Origin: Diplosphaera chodatii
Lineage: Eukaryota; Chlorophyta; Trebouxiophyceae; Prasiolales; Stichococcaceae
Length of the DNA stretch: 64,000 bases
Reading direction: 5' to 3'
Assembly (NCBI GenBank): GCA_032358165.1
Contig: JAALGY010000032.1
Location: 496,001 to 560,000, forward strand
Below, in pieces: positions 22,108 through 33,200 of this stretch. The notes beneath the pieces were generated by a model. It had not been told where the DNA came from. It saw only the letters and a program-made list of their open reading frames with translations, and made no database searches. The position numbers were made by a program, and so were the translations under genes. The first letter of the stretch is position 1. Each line of letters opens with the position of its first letter.

Positions 22108-24742
22108 ATGAGAGCCATCACTTTCCGAGCCTTGCACGATCGGGCCTGCCTGAAGCAGCTGCTGGGCAGGCTATGCACTGTCATACCCCCAGAAAGCCTT
22201 TCAGGGCTCGATCGATCAGCAAGCTGCACCATCGAGGCATCCCATGCCATGCACAGCAATGCAACCTGGAGTTGCCGCAGCCAGTGCCAGATGTTCCCCT
22301 ACTTGCCGCCAGCATACATCCCTGCGCCCCCACATGTAGGAGTTTCACACAAAAGCCCGTCGAACCAAACAGCAAGCTTGCGCCGTGCGGCATGCATGTC
22401 CACATCCAGCGAGGCAGCGGCGGGGAGCGATAGCATGCCATTGGCCCCGGGCAGCCAAGTGGTGATTGACTTGTCGTCCAGCAGCAGAGACGTCCATGTG
22501 CTCGTCAACGAAGACCCGGAAGCGATGAGCTGGGAGGTGCACAAGCTCTAGACCTTTCGGTGGCTGCTCGCACCAGGAATAACTACGTAGCCATATGCTT
22601 CTGTTCAGCATTGCAGCCTGTGTGCGACTTGGTGCAGGAAGGCAGCAGCCTGCGGGTCGAGAGCATCGGCACAGACCGTGTGGCGGTGCGACAGAGGCAG
22701 CCAGGCGCAGTGTCAGCTGGCCGCACTGGCCCGGTTGTGCTGAGGGTCCCGCCCCGGTTTTGCAGTCTAGATATTACCTCGGGAGGTACACAAGAAGCGA
22801 CTATGACGTTCCCCTGATTCAGCACTCATTGTTGGCGTGTTCAAATGTGTGCATGGTCGGATGCACTCAAGGTCTGGGAACAGCATAAGCTGAGCATGCA
22901 TGTGCTGTGCAGGTGGCAATGTGCATGTGCAGGCAGTCAAAGAGGGCTCTTTGACGGTGGAATCTCGGGGCGGTGCTGTTCATGTAGGCAGCATGGGCGG
23001 CGCCACTGCTGAACTGCTGACTGCAGGTGCTCTCCGGTGGAGGACACCCATTTAGCATTGAAGACCTCGGCAGTATGTTGTGCGGGAGTCTGATGCCTGC
23101 ATCACGAGGTTCCTATCATGGCAAGGCCTGCAGCATGCTGGCCAGCGCACAGGCAGTACCCTTGGTGCCCCTTGGTGCCCCTTGGGGATGAGACTGAGTC
23201 CAGCGAAGTCTTCTGCAACAGGAGGCGCTGTGACTGGCAGCATCACCGCCGAGACCATGTTCATACACACAGACCCTGGAACCGGCATGGGAAGCGGCGA
23301 CGTGCGCCTGGACAAGGTGTTGGCAAAGGTGTGTGTGTTGAGCCCGCTGCGGGTGCTGTGATGCTGTGTTTCCCTGTCATAGCATGACTTTCTGATGGTG
23401 TCCCAGCCGCCCAGCAATGCACTGTCATGCTGCTGATGCTGCTGCTTGTCAATGGGCAGGCAACAGACGCTGTTATGCTCGCTTCGTGCCTCACGCATTG
23501 CGGCTGCATTAGGGACCATATGTTGTCGTCCTCGCTCGGCAGGAGGCGGTGATCCTGACCCGGGACCTGAATGCCGCTGGCTCGGCGCCGCAGCAGCCTC
23601 GGGCCGGGGCCGGCTGGGGCGGCGTGCACATCACGGCGCTTTATGCAGAGGAGGCGCACATCAAAGCAGGTGCCACAAGCCGCGAGTGGAGTGCCCATGC
23701 CCGCCTGCTCGCCCGTCGCCGGCTATGGCCTGTACCGTGTCGTCATCAGGCAGACCGCCTGCCTTGGGCCGCTTAGGCCCTGCACGCGGGCGCCGCGTTT
23801 TATGCCACGCTTCCTTCTTACCTTTGTACTCATGACCCCACAGGTGGCGCGCCCGTCAGTGTTGGCACGATGTCATGTTCCAGCGGTGGTACCATCCTGT
23901 CCGGTGGTAGCCCTGTATCAGTCGGCGGCCTTGACGGCTCATTGAACGTCATATCAGGCAACTAGTGCTTCAGTCGTGATGCTGATTAGTGCCCCGCATG
24001 TCATCTGCTGCTGCGTCTCGGGTTATTTCTCAAGCACCGCTCTCTCAGTAGCATCTATCACCACGGCAAGCTGTCCAAGTTCTGTAACAGGGGGAGGCAG
24101 AGTGGAGCTGCAGCTCCTGAAGAACGTGGTGCAAGTGCATATCAACAGCAATGCAGAGGCCGACAGCACCGCAGCACAACCTGGCCGGGCCTCGGCAGCC
24201 ATAGCTGGCGGCCCCATCAGCTGCAAAATTGACCCTGCGGTCGATGCCATCCTGGCGACCTGCTGCACAGACCTTGATGTGGACAGCGCACTTCCCTTTC
24301 AGGTACTTTCAATACCTTCACGCAGCGATGTTGCCTCTCTTGCGAGCCATCATGCTCACGCTGTTCTGCTGTTCGTCAGAGCTCATGCCAGCAGCTTGCG
24401 GATGGAGACTGGCCATAACCGAAAGTCATGGTTGGCGGCACACTGCGCTTCTGACAGTGTGTCCTTGACCTGCAGGCCCTGGCAGTCAAGGACCACGTCG
24501 TCACGGCGCGCATTGGGCCAGACGTCGCGGCGTCAGCAGACCAGCAGAGTGCACCAGCAGCTGATGCGGAGCCGCCAATGCCGGCAAAGCACATCGTGCT
24601 GGACGCCGGGGACGGCGGTCGCATCAGCGTCAGCGCGCGCAGCTGGGCGGACAGCATCAGGGACAAGTTCAGCAACGGGACCAGTGGCGGCCGCGGCACA
24701 ACAGCCCCAAGTGGCAGCGAGGCCTGGGTGCCGCCGCGCTGA
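22108..24742 (+). CDS. DUF4097 / FAM185A-like beta-strand-repeat protein
   Basis: Eight exons close in phase (512 aa): 22108-22536, 22617-22785, 22913-23026, 23222-23328, 23543-23669, 23844-23957, 24091-24302, 24476-24742. After ~140 residues the protein becomes a string of short beta-strand repeats of the 'putative adhesin' type: NVHVQAVKEGSLTVESRGG, VHVGSMGG, GAVTGSITAETMFIHT, GSGDVRLDKVLAK, GGVHITALYAEEAHIKAGG, VSVGTMSCSSGGTILSGG, SLNVISGG. The end, KHIVLDAGDGGRISVSAR, resembles FAM185A proteins. The N-terminus (MRAITFRALHDRACLKQLLG) is basic and amphipathic, as in mitochondrial or plastid presequences, but this is inference. The intron after 23957 needs a GC donor (TCAG|GCAACT). Molecular role of the family is not established. 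The model could miss an upstream exon. Confidence 0.75.
23161..23186. repeat. Short tandem repeat, 10-bp unit cttggtgccc
   Basis: Two perfect copies at 23161-23170 and 23171-23180 plus a partial third, just upstream of the acceptor of the fourth exon of the DUF4097 gene, so intronic. Confidence 0.8.
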
Positions 24743-25211
24743 TCGTGCTATCGCAGCTGCCGGACTTGCTGCAATTGTGCTCCGTGCATGCAGCTGTCAG
24801 TATGCACCTGAAAACTGGCTTGCATACAGCACTCGTGTCAGCAGAGAGAGAGAGCGAGAGAGCATCAGAAAGCTTTGCAGGCTTTAGCTTCGCACACAGC
24901 GGATCATGCTATGCATTGTTGCCATAATCGGCCGCCAAGGTGGGCATGCCGCTGGCAGATGACCTGGCCGGCCAACAGTGCCAGCTGGACCCTAGGGGTT
25001 GTACTGGCACAACAAAACAGATTTCGCCACCCGCGCATTCGCGGCAACCAGTGCATCACTGCAAGATAGCTACGTTCATTGGCTTCCATTCCGGTGTGTG
25101 TGTTTGCAATTGTCGCTGTGCAGCGAATACCAGTGCCTCGAACTGCTCCGAAGCAATCGCATGAAGCAATGCAATCGGTCCTGATCATACGGCAAGGCTG
25201 CTGTCAGCATC
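24743..25211. other. Intergenic between the DUF4097 gene and the O-fucosyltransferase-like gene
   Basis: 469 bp with a small GA-rich tract (agagagagagcgagagagc, ~24842-24860) and no supported exon. Both flanking genes are on the + strand. Confidence 0.35.
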
Positions 25212-28200
25212 ATGCCCAGGTTCAGTCTGAGGCCACGCTCCGGTAGCGTGGGCCTCGGCAGCAGCCTCAGACCTTGCACCTACCTGAGCCTGGGCTTGCT
25301 GCTGGCCACTGGGTTTATTCTGGCATGGGAGGCGCGGTCAGGACGCAGCGTTGTGTCGCTGGTGGATCACAGAGCGGATCAGGATCTGCAGGCTGCCATC
25401 GCTAGCCTCATGCGCAGCAATGCTAGCGCGCCCGTTGATGAAGATCCAGCGTCATTCGCAGCGGTGGACAGCAATGGCACAAGCGAATACGCCACTGACC
25501 AGAGCATTGTCCAGGCGTCCAGCAGTGACGAGCTGAAGCAGTGGAAGCTAATGCACTCCATGATGTACTGGGCGCACTCCAACCCGGTGCCAAAGTGCGC
25601 TGTGCTGCCACCTGCTTCCGTATCCGCAAACACACTGGCCAGTGCATGAGCCCGAAGGCTGCACAGCAGTTAATGTCACAGGCAGAGCGAGTCTCATCCG
25701 TCCATCCGCACATCACATTAATGCATATGATGCTGAGCCTGGACACTGTTGTTCTTCACTTGCGCAGGCCATCGCACGGCGAGCTGTTTGCGGCACCTGC
25801 AGAGCCTGGGTACATCACCTGGGAGCAGGACTTCGCGGGCATGAACAATGTGCGGTACCAGGTGAGCGGATGCCGTCCGATCAACGGAGCATGGAGCTAC
25901 TGGCATTTTACCAATCTCTTGAGCTGCCTCAGCTGTGCGCTGGCCTCCTGATCAATGCCGTTTGCGCATGCCATGCCACTCCTGCTAAACTGACGCGTGA
26001 TTGCCTCAGGTGGAGGTGCTCGTCATCATGGGGCACCTGTTCCGCCGTACCCTTGTGATGCCGGACCACCTGACGTCCTCAATGGACCACCTGCACGCCT
26101 TTGGGCGGCAGCAGCTCGCCGACTTCTTTGACTTCCACGACCTGAGCACCTGGGTGCCCGTCATCACCATGCAGCAGTACCTGGATGTCAGGTGGGCAGT
26201 ACAAGGAAACCCCTGCTGCTGCTGTGGCTGCCCAGAATGCAGGCGCTGCTGATGCACCCCGATGACTGGCGGGTTTCAATGCGCTCACATGCTAATGACA
26301 ACATCAACTCGGTCCTGTGAAAAGTGCCAAGCTGCTCTTGTCCGAAGCATGATCTATGCCACCCTGCTGCAGAGGGGTGGCGCCGGAGGATCCCATTCGG
26401 AGTGACACCACCAAGCTGCGCGACTTCCTGCGAGGGCATCAGGATGGCTGGTCTTCCGCCTACCCCAAGTGGGACGCCAATTCAGAGATCATGCCGGTAG
26501 ACATCGGGCTGCTGGTGTATGAACGCTGCCGATGACCATACAGCACAGTTCCAAATGAGTGTTGCATGTGTTGAGTACTTCCCGTGATACAGGCTGCGCA
26601 GACAACTGCCACACCTCATCCACTGCAAAGCGCTTTGGTGGATGTGCAGCTGCCTCCCATGCAGGTCCCGTATGAGGAGTACCCGCTGATCCACACGCGG
26701 CAGAACCCCTCCTGGGATCAGTTCAAGCAGCGCGGGTCTGCAGTGCTGCGCTATGGCGATCACTTCCAGCGGGTAGGCAACTCATCAGCAGCGGAGGTGC
26801 CAACTGCGCTGATGCACGGTCGATGTGTGCTTGCTGTGGGCACTGGACGGAGAGCACCAATGGATTGCCACTGTGCCACCCCGAGCTCTGATGGGACTCA
26901 TGAATCCAGTGCCTGTGCTGCAGTCTCGCTCGCTGCACTTCATGACAGAGGGCGAGTACCGCCTGTTCGGCAACCTTGCTGGTTTCTGGTGCGCTCCCTG
27001 CGTGTGACCAGGGGCATGGCACTGCAACTGCATGGTATTCATGACGAGCCGATCTCAGGTGGACCTGCGATCAATAGCACTCGCTGCCACGCTGTGGCTG
27101 ATGATGTCACAAAGGTTTGGTGTTGAAGCGGCTTGCTGGTGCTGCAGGTACTGGCCCACGCAGGGGTGGCAGGACTACTACATGGCGGGAATGCGGGATC
27201 ATTTCCACTTCCACCACGACATCGTGGCCAACGCCTCGCGCCTCGTGCACCACCTCCACAAGAGGTGCCTGGCCTCTGCTTGCACAGCGCAGCCAAGAGT
27301 CGTAAGCCATCTGCCATGCGTCGAGATTGGAAAGAGTTCCATGGTGGCACGGCGAGCAGCGGAGGTGCACATGCACTGCGGGTGCGTGCGTAGGCTGCAG
27401 CTGCTAAGCTAGCTCCGCTGTGTCATGTGGTGCAGGTACGGTGTGGACGGCTTCAACTGCCTGCACGATCGGGTGGACGACTTCAAGAAGCAGTTCCCGC
27501 ACTACTTCGTGAGCAGACAATACGCCTGCTTCCATTGCGCTTGCCAAAGTGTTGGTCCATAGGTGTCTAGAGATTATGCCATGTTTGCTGTTGCCTAGAG
27601 CCAAAGCTCACTTTTTGTTCCAACCCTGCAGATAGATGAGCAGAAGCTGCGGGAACATGTGCAGATGGTGCGCCTCTGTCCACTGCTAGTTCCTTGGCCA
27701 GCCCACTGATTCATTCACCATGAGCACAGCAGAGCGCAAAAGAACAGATTTCCGTCACGTTCAGCATGGCACGACTGACGATCATGCCAGCAGTGACACG
27801 TGTGCTGTCTGATTTGAGTGGTTGGAAATCCTCCTCAGGTGCTGGGCGACTCCCCGCTGCCACTGTACATCGCGACCAAGGAGGTCAACGAGACGCGCTT
27901 TGCGCCGCTGCACGAGGCGTACCCGCAGATCGCATACCTCTCAGACCTGCTGGACGAGGCACTGCCCGGCATCAACCCCATGTACCTGGGTCCGATTGAG
28001 CAGGTGCATCTCAGACGCAAAGCGCGTTCTAGGATTGAGCAAGGTCGTGAACTTCCTCGCGTCTCAAGTCTGAGGGAGTTGCCATGCTGGCATTTGCTTA
28101 CGGTGCTGGTGGCAAGGCATAATTGTCTACACATCGCTGCAAGGTCTACCTAGTTAAACGTACGAGACGCAGTCTGCGTTCCAGAGCGTAAACTGCAGTC

Positions 28201-28943
28201 ATGTGCACGACTGACAAGGTGTTTGTCTCACGGCGCAGATGGTCTGCAGCGTGGCAACACGCTTCGTGGGGACCTTTGGCTCCACGTTCTCAGGGTTTGT
28301 GCACCGGCTGCGGGGCCACCACCACCCCGCCCTCGTGCCAGACAAGGTGCAGACTTCTTATGCAGGGATCCAGACTGTGTCTTGTCAATTGCTGGAGCAG
28401 CGCTGAGGCTGAGGCTGACGCTGTGCATGCATGGCGCCCCTGCATGCATGTGCCGAAGCTCTGCTCCTGAAACAATGTGCCAAGTCAGGATGATCTGTCC
28501 TCCACAGGGTGTGTTCTACACAAACTTTCCCTTCGAGCCGGAGGAGTACGCAGACTCGATCGCCAACAATGAGCCGTGGGCAAAGACGGTGTGGTGGCCC
28601 CAGGAAGGCCGCAAACTCTTTGCCGACGCGATGTGGGCGCGCGAGTTCAGTCTGACCTGGGACTTCTCAGCGTGAGTTCATCGATAGCAGCCACAACATA
28701 GTAGGAGCCGGCACATACTTGGGCATAGCGACAGAGCAATGGCCACTGATGTCGTCTGACCATGTTCCTGCATCATGCCTTGGGCATGTGTGTCATAGAC
28801 TGGCAAGACTCTCAAGCTTCCTGATTGCCATATGCAGGTCGGAGGTGCAGCGGACACACTCAGTGTTCGACCCAGCAAGGCGGCGTGAGCTCAGAAGAAA
28901 GCGGCGGCATCAGCGCAAGAAGCGGAGACGACGGCAGATGTAG
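25212..28943 (+). CDS. GDP-fucose protein O-fucosyltransferase-like type II membrane protein
   Basis: Thirteen exons close in phase (597 aa): 25212-25594, 25768-25861, 26010-26191, 26373-26496, 26665-26772, 26865-26998, 27148-27264, 27436-27508, 27632-27667, 27839-28003, 28239-28346, 28508-28671, 28838-28943. A short basic N-terminus is followed by one hydrophobic segment at about residues 22-42 (YLSLGLLLATGFILAW), the topology of a Golgi/ER glycosyltransferase. The catalytic domain opens with GYITWEQDFAGMNNVRYQ (equivalent to the G-x-x-N-N-x-R substrate/donor loop) and later shows PLYIATKEVN, YLGPIEQMVCSVATRFVG and FGSTFSGFVHRLRGH, the hallmark of plant O-FucT-like proteins. The donor is presumably GDP-fucose, but acceptor and even sugar are not proven by sequence. 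The last ~30 residues are strongly basic (RRRELRRKRRHQRKKRRRRQM region), unusual for this class. Some exons, such as the 36-nt one at 27632, rest on phase alone. Confidence 0.82.
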
Positions 28944-29210
28944 ATGTATGATGCAGAACTAGTGTATTCTTGGGGGGTGTTTTCGATTGTTGAAGACTAG
29001 GGCACACTACAGAACCGAGTTGCAAGTCTGCAACATGTATGGCACTGCTTCCTCAATGTATCGTGATCTCAGCCTCGACGCAGAAACACGGTCTGGTTGT
29101 CAGAGTAAAGTCATGCAGCCATCAATGTGAGCGCCTTCATCGCCGGAATGTCTGCTGATATCAGTGCGCCATAAGATTCGCTATCAGGTGCATCCTATGG
29201 GCAGTTTCCA

Positions 29211-29900
29211 CTACTTCTTTGCCACACGGCAGCCAACATCCATGCGGCTGTCGCCCGTCAGAGTGGGGTTCTCACACAAGCGCTTGACATCCTCGTTGCC
29301 AATGAGCGCATCCTCAAAGGAAGCGCCGTCCAGGTTCGTCCCCACAAAAGTGGTACCTGTGATGACGGCGTTGGTGAAGTTGGTGTTGCTGAGGTCCGCA
29401 TCGTCAAAAGCCACCCGGTCCACCACCGCGTTAGTGAAATCAGCACCCTTGAAGTTGGACTTGATGGCGTACGCCTTGCTGAACACCGCCTCCCGCAGAT
29501 TGGAGCCCGACAGGTCCGCGTCCACGAAGATGCCGCCCGACAGCGTCTTGCCGCTCAGGTCCGCGCCATGCAGCTTGCACTTCCGCAGGTCCAGCAGCTT
29601 GTCGGACACCGCATTGGCCTGGCCGATAGTGTTGCCGGTGAAGGCGCGCTCACATCGGTCAGGGTAATCATCGAGCGGTGGCAGGCGGACGGCTGAGATG
29701 GCTGGCGCTGCATTGCACATGACCGCTGCGGCCGCCAGGCCGGCGACGAAGCCGGTAACGCGGGGCAGGGCATCGCTGTGCTTCTGCTGGTGCTGCGCAG
29801 CAGAGCATATGAGACTGAGCCGCCGTGGCTGCTTTGGCGTCCCAGCCACGGTGGGACACCTCACGAAGGGGACCACTGTCTGGGAAGCTAGCTGCATCAT
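29211..29900 (-). CDS. Thylakoid-lumen pentapeptide-repeat protein (TL17/TL15-like), single exon
   Basis: 229-residue single-exon frame. The N-terminus is a bipartite presequence: a Ser/Thr/Arg/Gln-rich stromal-targeting part (about 1-45), then a hydrophobic lumen-targeting part GFVAGLAAAAVMCNAAPAISA with an A-x-A cleavage site near residue 69. No twin-Arg precedes the hydrophobic part (PRVTGF), so the Sec route is more likely than Tat. The mature part starts near VRLPPLDDYPDRCERAF and contains GNTIGQANAVSDKLLDLRKC followed by A(D/N)LxG-type pentapeptide repeats (ADLSG, ADFTN, ADLSN, TNLDG). The C-terminus RLCENPTLTG...GCR matches Arabidopsis lumen TL17-type proteins, including Cys likely to form disulfides. 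The family folds as a right-handed quadrilateral beta-helix; its function in the lumen is not established. Five Cys are visible in the mature part. Confidence 0.9.
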   Translation of the reverse strand: MMQLASQTVVPFVRCPTVAGTPKQPRRLSLICSAAQHQQKHSDALPRVTGFVAGLAAAAVMCNAAPAISAVRLPPLDDYPDRCERAFTGNTIGQANAVSDKLLDLRKCKLHGADLSGKTLSGGIFVDADLSGSNLREAVFSKAYAIKSNFKGADFTNAVVDRVAFDDADLSNTNFTNAVITGTTFVGTNLDGASFEDALIGNEDVKRLCENPTLTGDSRMDVGCRVAKK

Positions 29901-30273
29901 GATATGCTGACTGTTGACAGTTTTTTCAGGGAGGCGCAGCCACCAGCACGCAGATGCTGCTGTTCAACACGCTCTCAGACAGTATATGTTTGTCGCGCAC
30001 TTTGTTTTGTGACACTGCACACGCGCATCTTGGCAGGGCGCAGTGCAGACTGACTAATCATTCACGGGGGTGGTCAACGGGTTAAGCCGTTCAAAACACG
30101 CACAGCATGCTGAGATACAACAGTCACCGGCCTTGCGACCGATCATCGACATCGCAGAGTCGATCGACGAACATTGTGTGATGCTGTTCATGATGGTCGG
30201 CTTGCCCGAAAGCCGCACATCATGCTGCAGGCATTGACATGAAACCAACCATCCAGCTTGCCTGAGAAGCGGT
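29901..30273. promoter_or_regulatory. Divergent spacer between the lumen protein and the large helical gene
   Basis: 373 bp between head-to-head starts; no supported exon. Confidence 0.35.
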
Positions 30274-33200
30274 ATGTCGCAGGCGCCTTCTTCGCAAGTT
30301 TCAATGCAGCGATGTGCTGCTGAAGCCAAAGCCGAAGATCATAATGTGCAGCTTGAAAGACTGCAGGTACGCAAGCACCTTCGCAGGGCACTTGCAGACA
30401 AGCGCATATGTCCTTGCAGATTACTGGCCAAATCAATGTTAATGCATATTAGGATGAATGGAAAGCCATCGCTGCGGCTTCAGGCCTCAAGCATGTGCCA
30501 GTGGAGCGGCTGCAGGATGCGCTTGCTGCTCTGCTGAGCACTATCACGGCACTGCCAGCCGCATGCGAGGAGCACATACGGCCTGTTTCTGTACTCGTAT
30601 GCATGGTGAGACATTAGCAGCTAATCAAACGGTGCCCTGCACCTGCATACTACCACATGGGATGATGCATGCCAGCTACATGGTTCACCGGGTGCCATGC
30701 GCAGGTCATCCACACCGTGTTTGGGGTCGATGGGACGCTGACAAAGGATCCGCAGGCCGATCAGCTGGCGTCAGCGATGTCGCATCTGGACCTTCAGGTC
30801 AGGCTTTGCGACTGCGTACACCATCTGACGGTACTGCCAACATCACGTCATGTGATTCGCAGGTATCAATGCAGATGCAGCCATGTCGCATGCATGCAGG
30901 TGGCGCAGGCAGCCATCGAGGTGCCTGTCACAGCAGTGCCTGCTGTGGCAGCTTCTGTACAGCAGCTACTCGAAGACAACGGTGTTGCGGGCGCAACAGC
31001 ATGTGCTGAAACCCTTGCATTCTTGGCCGCTGGCTGCTTGGTAGGCTACCATTGCATCAAGCGAAACGATCCAGATCATCAGGCTCACTGCTGCAGTGGA
31101 GGCAAGTTTGGCTGCCAACAGAGCGGTTTGCGTGCATGGCTAATGCTCAAACCTTTCTGCCCCCACCTGACGATGCAGGGGCTAGCCACTGCCAGCTTCT
31201 CATCCCTGGCATGGTTCGACAAGGCAGGCAGCAATGCGTTCAAAGACATGAACAATCGGCTGCGGACAGCTGTCAAGGATTGCCTTGTCCCTGTGCTGGC
31301 TGCCTGCCTTCAAAGTGCCGCCAGCACAACAGCAGGTACAGGCTTGAGCCCAGCAAAAACCGCCACAGCATGGAGGAACGTCATCGACATCACCCTTACA
31401 GCATGATTTGAAGTGCAAAGCTGACAACATGTTGTCTGACCTCTGCAGTGGTCGACCTGCTGTGCAAAGCTGCGCTGGGACATTTCTTCCAGATGGGCAG
31501 CCTGGCTGGTGCCATCATCGAGGGGAACCACCCGCTGTCCGGCCGTCCGGAGTTCCGTTCGTTTGCGACACTGAACCTCGCATGGAATGGCCTGGTCAAG
31601 CTGCTGCGAGTCGTGCCTGAAGACTCACTCCCAGCCATCACACAGCTGCCAGGTGACATCTGGCTGCAGACATCTCGGGCAAAGAGTGCTTCTGTGCGCA
31701 GCAGGGCAGGGAGTGCAAGGTGTTGTCAGCAATAATGCAGAGCTGAAGAAATGTTTGACGTTCTCGATATTTTACCCTGGTGCTGCTGGTTGACATGGCA
31801 GGCTTCAGCGCGGGGGACTGCATTGGGTTGCTGGTCGCATCGCTGCACGCCTCTGTGCCCCAGCTACAGCAGAACCTTGCCAAGCCCCAGCTGCAGGTGT
31901 GCAGGGAAACCTATTCCGTGACACTGGCCTTTCCCTTGATCCAAGCTATCAATTTTGCTCTCTCTATTGCTTTGTGCAAGCCCAAAAGATCTAGCAGACA
32001 AGCGACGTCCGAAGGTAACAACCTGCAGATCGTGCGGTTCTGGGTGGCGCAATTGTCGAAGCTGGCGCCAGTCTTCCCAGCTGCTGCTGCGCAGCACTGG
32101 CCGGGGATTGCCGCCCTGGCCGGCATCATGCTGGAGCACAGGTCCGCACAGCTGCTCACAGCAAGTCGTCATGCTCAAGCAGGCACAACAGGCTGACGAT
32201 GTGATGCAGTGCATGAACAAGTGAGTATCGAGTTCTGCTGACACGACCATGAGCTAATGCTACCCGGTGTGGGGCAGGGGCAACATTCCTGGGGATCATG
32301 AGCTGGCAGAGGTTACAGAGCAGCATGTCACGCAGCAGCTGGGTGGCATCACTGTGGCGGTGCTGGCGGCAGCTGCTGGTGGGTCAGCAGACACAGACGG
32401 CCGGAGCAACATAGCGGACGCCGATGCGACGGCTGCTGCGCCGGACAGGGACACTGCCCTGGCCGGCAGGCCATCAGCTGCCACTCTGCTAGGCCCTGTG
32501 CTCGGCAATACAGGTGCTCGTATGACAGGGTTGTTCGAGAGCCTGGTGTCTTCCATTACTAGGTGTTGCCAGGCATGTGCAGATGCACATGCACATACAC
32601 CCTACTTACCAGGACTTCCCGATCGGCCATGTGCAGACGCTGCAGCCACACAAGCAGGTGCACGGCAATCGCTGCGGGTGCTGCTCTGCTTGCTGCAGCG
32701 GACAGCCGACCTGCCAGCCGCCGTGCGATGGGTCTTGGCCCAGCAGGGCTTCACCGCCGTCCTGGCCGCAGCCGGGCAGCTCCCTTGCAGCGGCAACGAT
32801 GCTGAGCTGCGGCGGGAAGCGCAGCAGAGCGTCCTGTGCTTCCTGGCTGTGTGCCTCACTGCCAGGTCAGGCTGAATGCTGCGATGGTGCTGATGACATG
32901 CACTCATTAGCACAAGTCGAGGGCTCATAAAGAATGTGCAAAGCAGACTGCTGACATTTGCAGAGTCGCCAGCGCAGGGCTATTGCAATGTGCATATTGC
33001 AGGTCCAATGACAGCACAGACGTCTGGGATGAGTGTCAGCAGGCGCTGCTGACGGCGGCTGTGACGGCAGTGCACCCTGGCCACCTGCAGCTGCTAGCGG
33101 GAGTCTTCAGCAGCGTGTTCAGGCAAGCTCCCCTGACACACTCCGCATGGAGCTCGTAGAGGGTTGACACGTAGAGGACGCGCCAGTCTCTGTACTCGGT

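Noticed and set aside
24842..24860. GA-repeat as a meaningful regulatory element
   Set aside because: Short simple repeat downstream of a stop codon; no further support.
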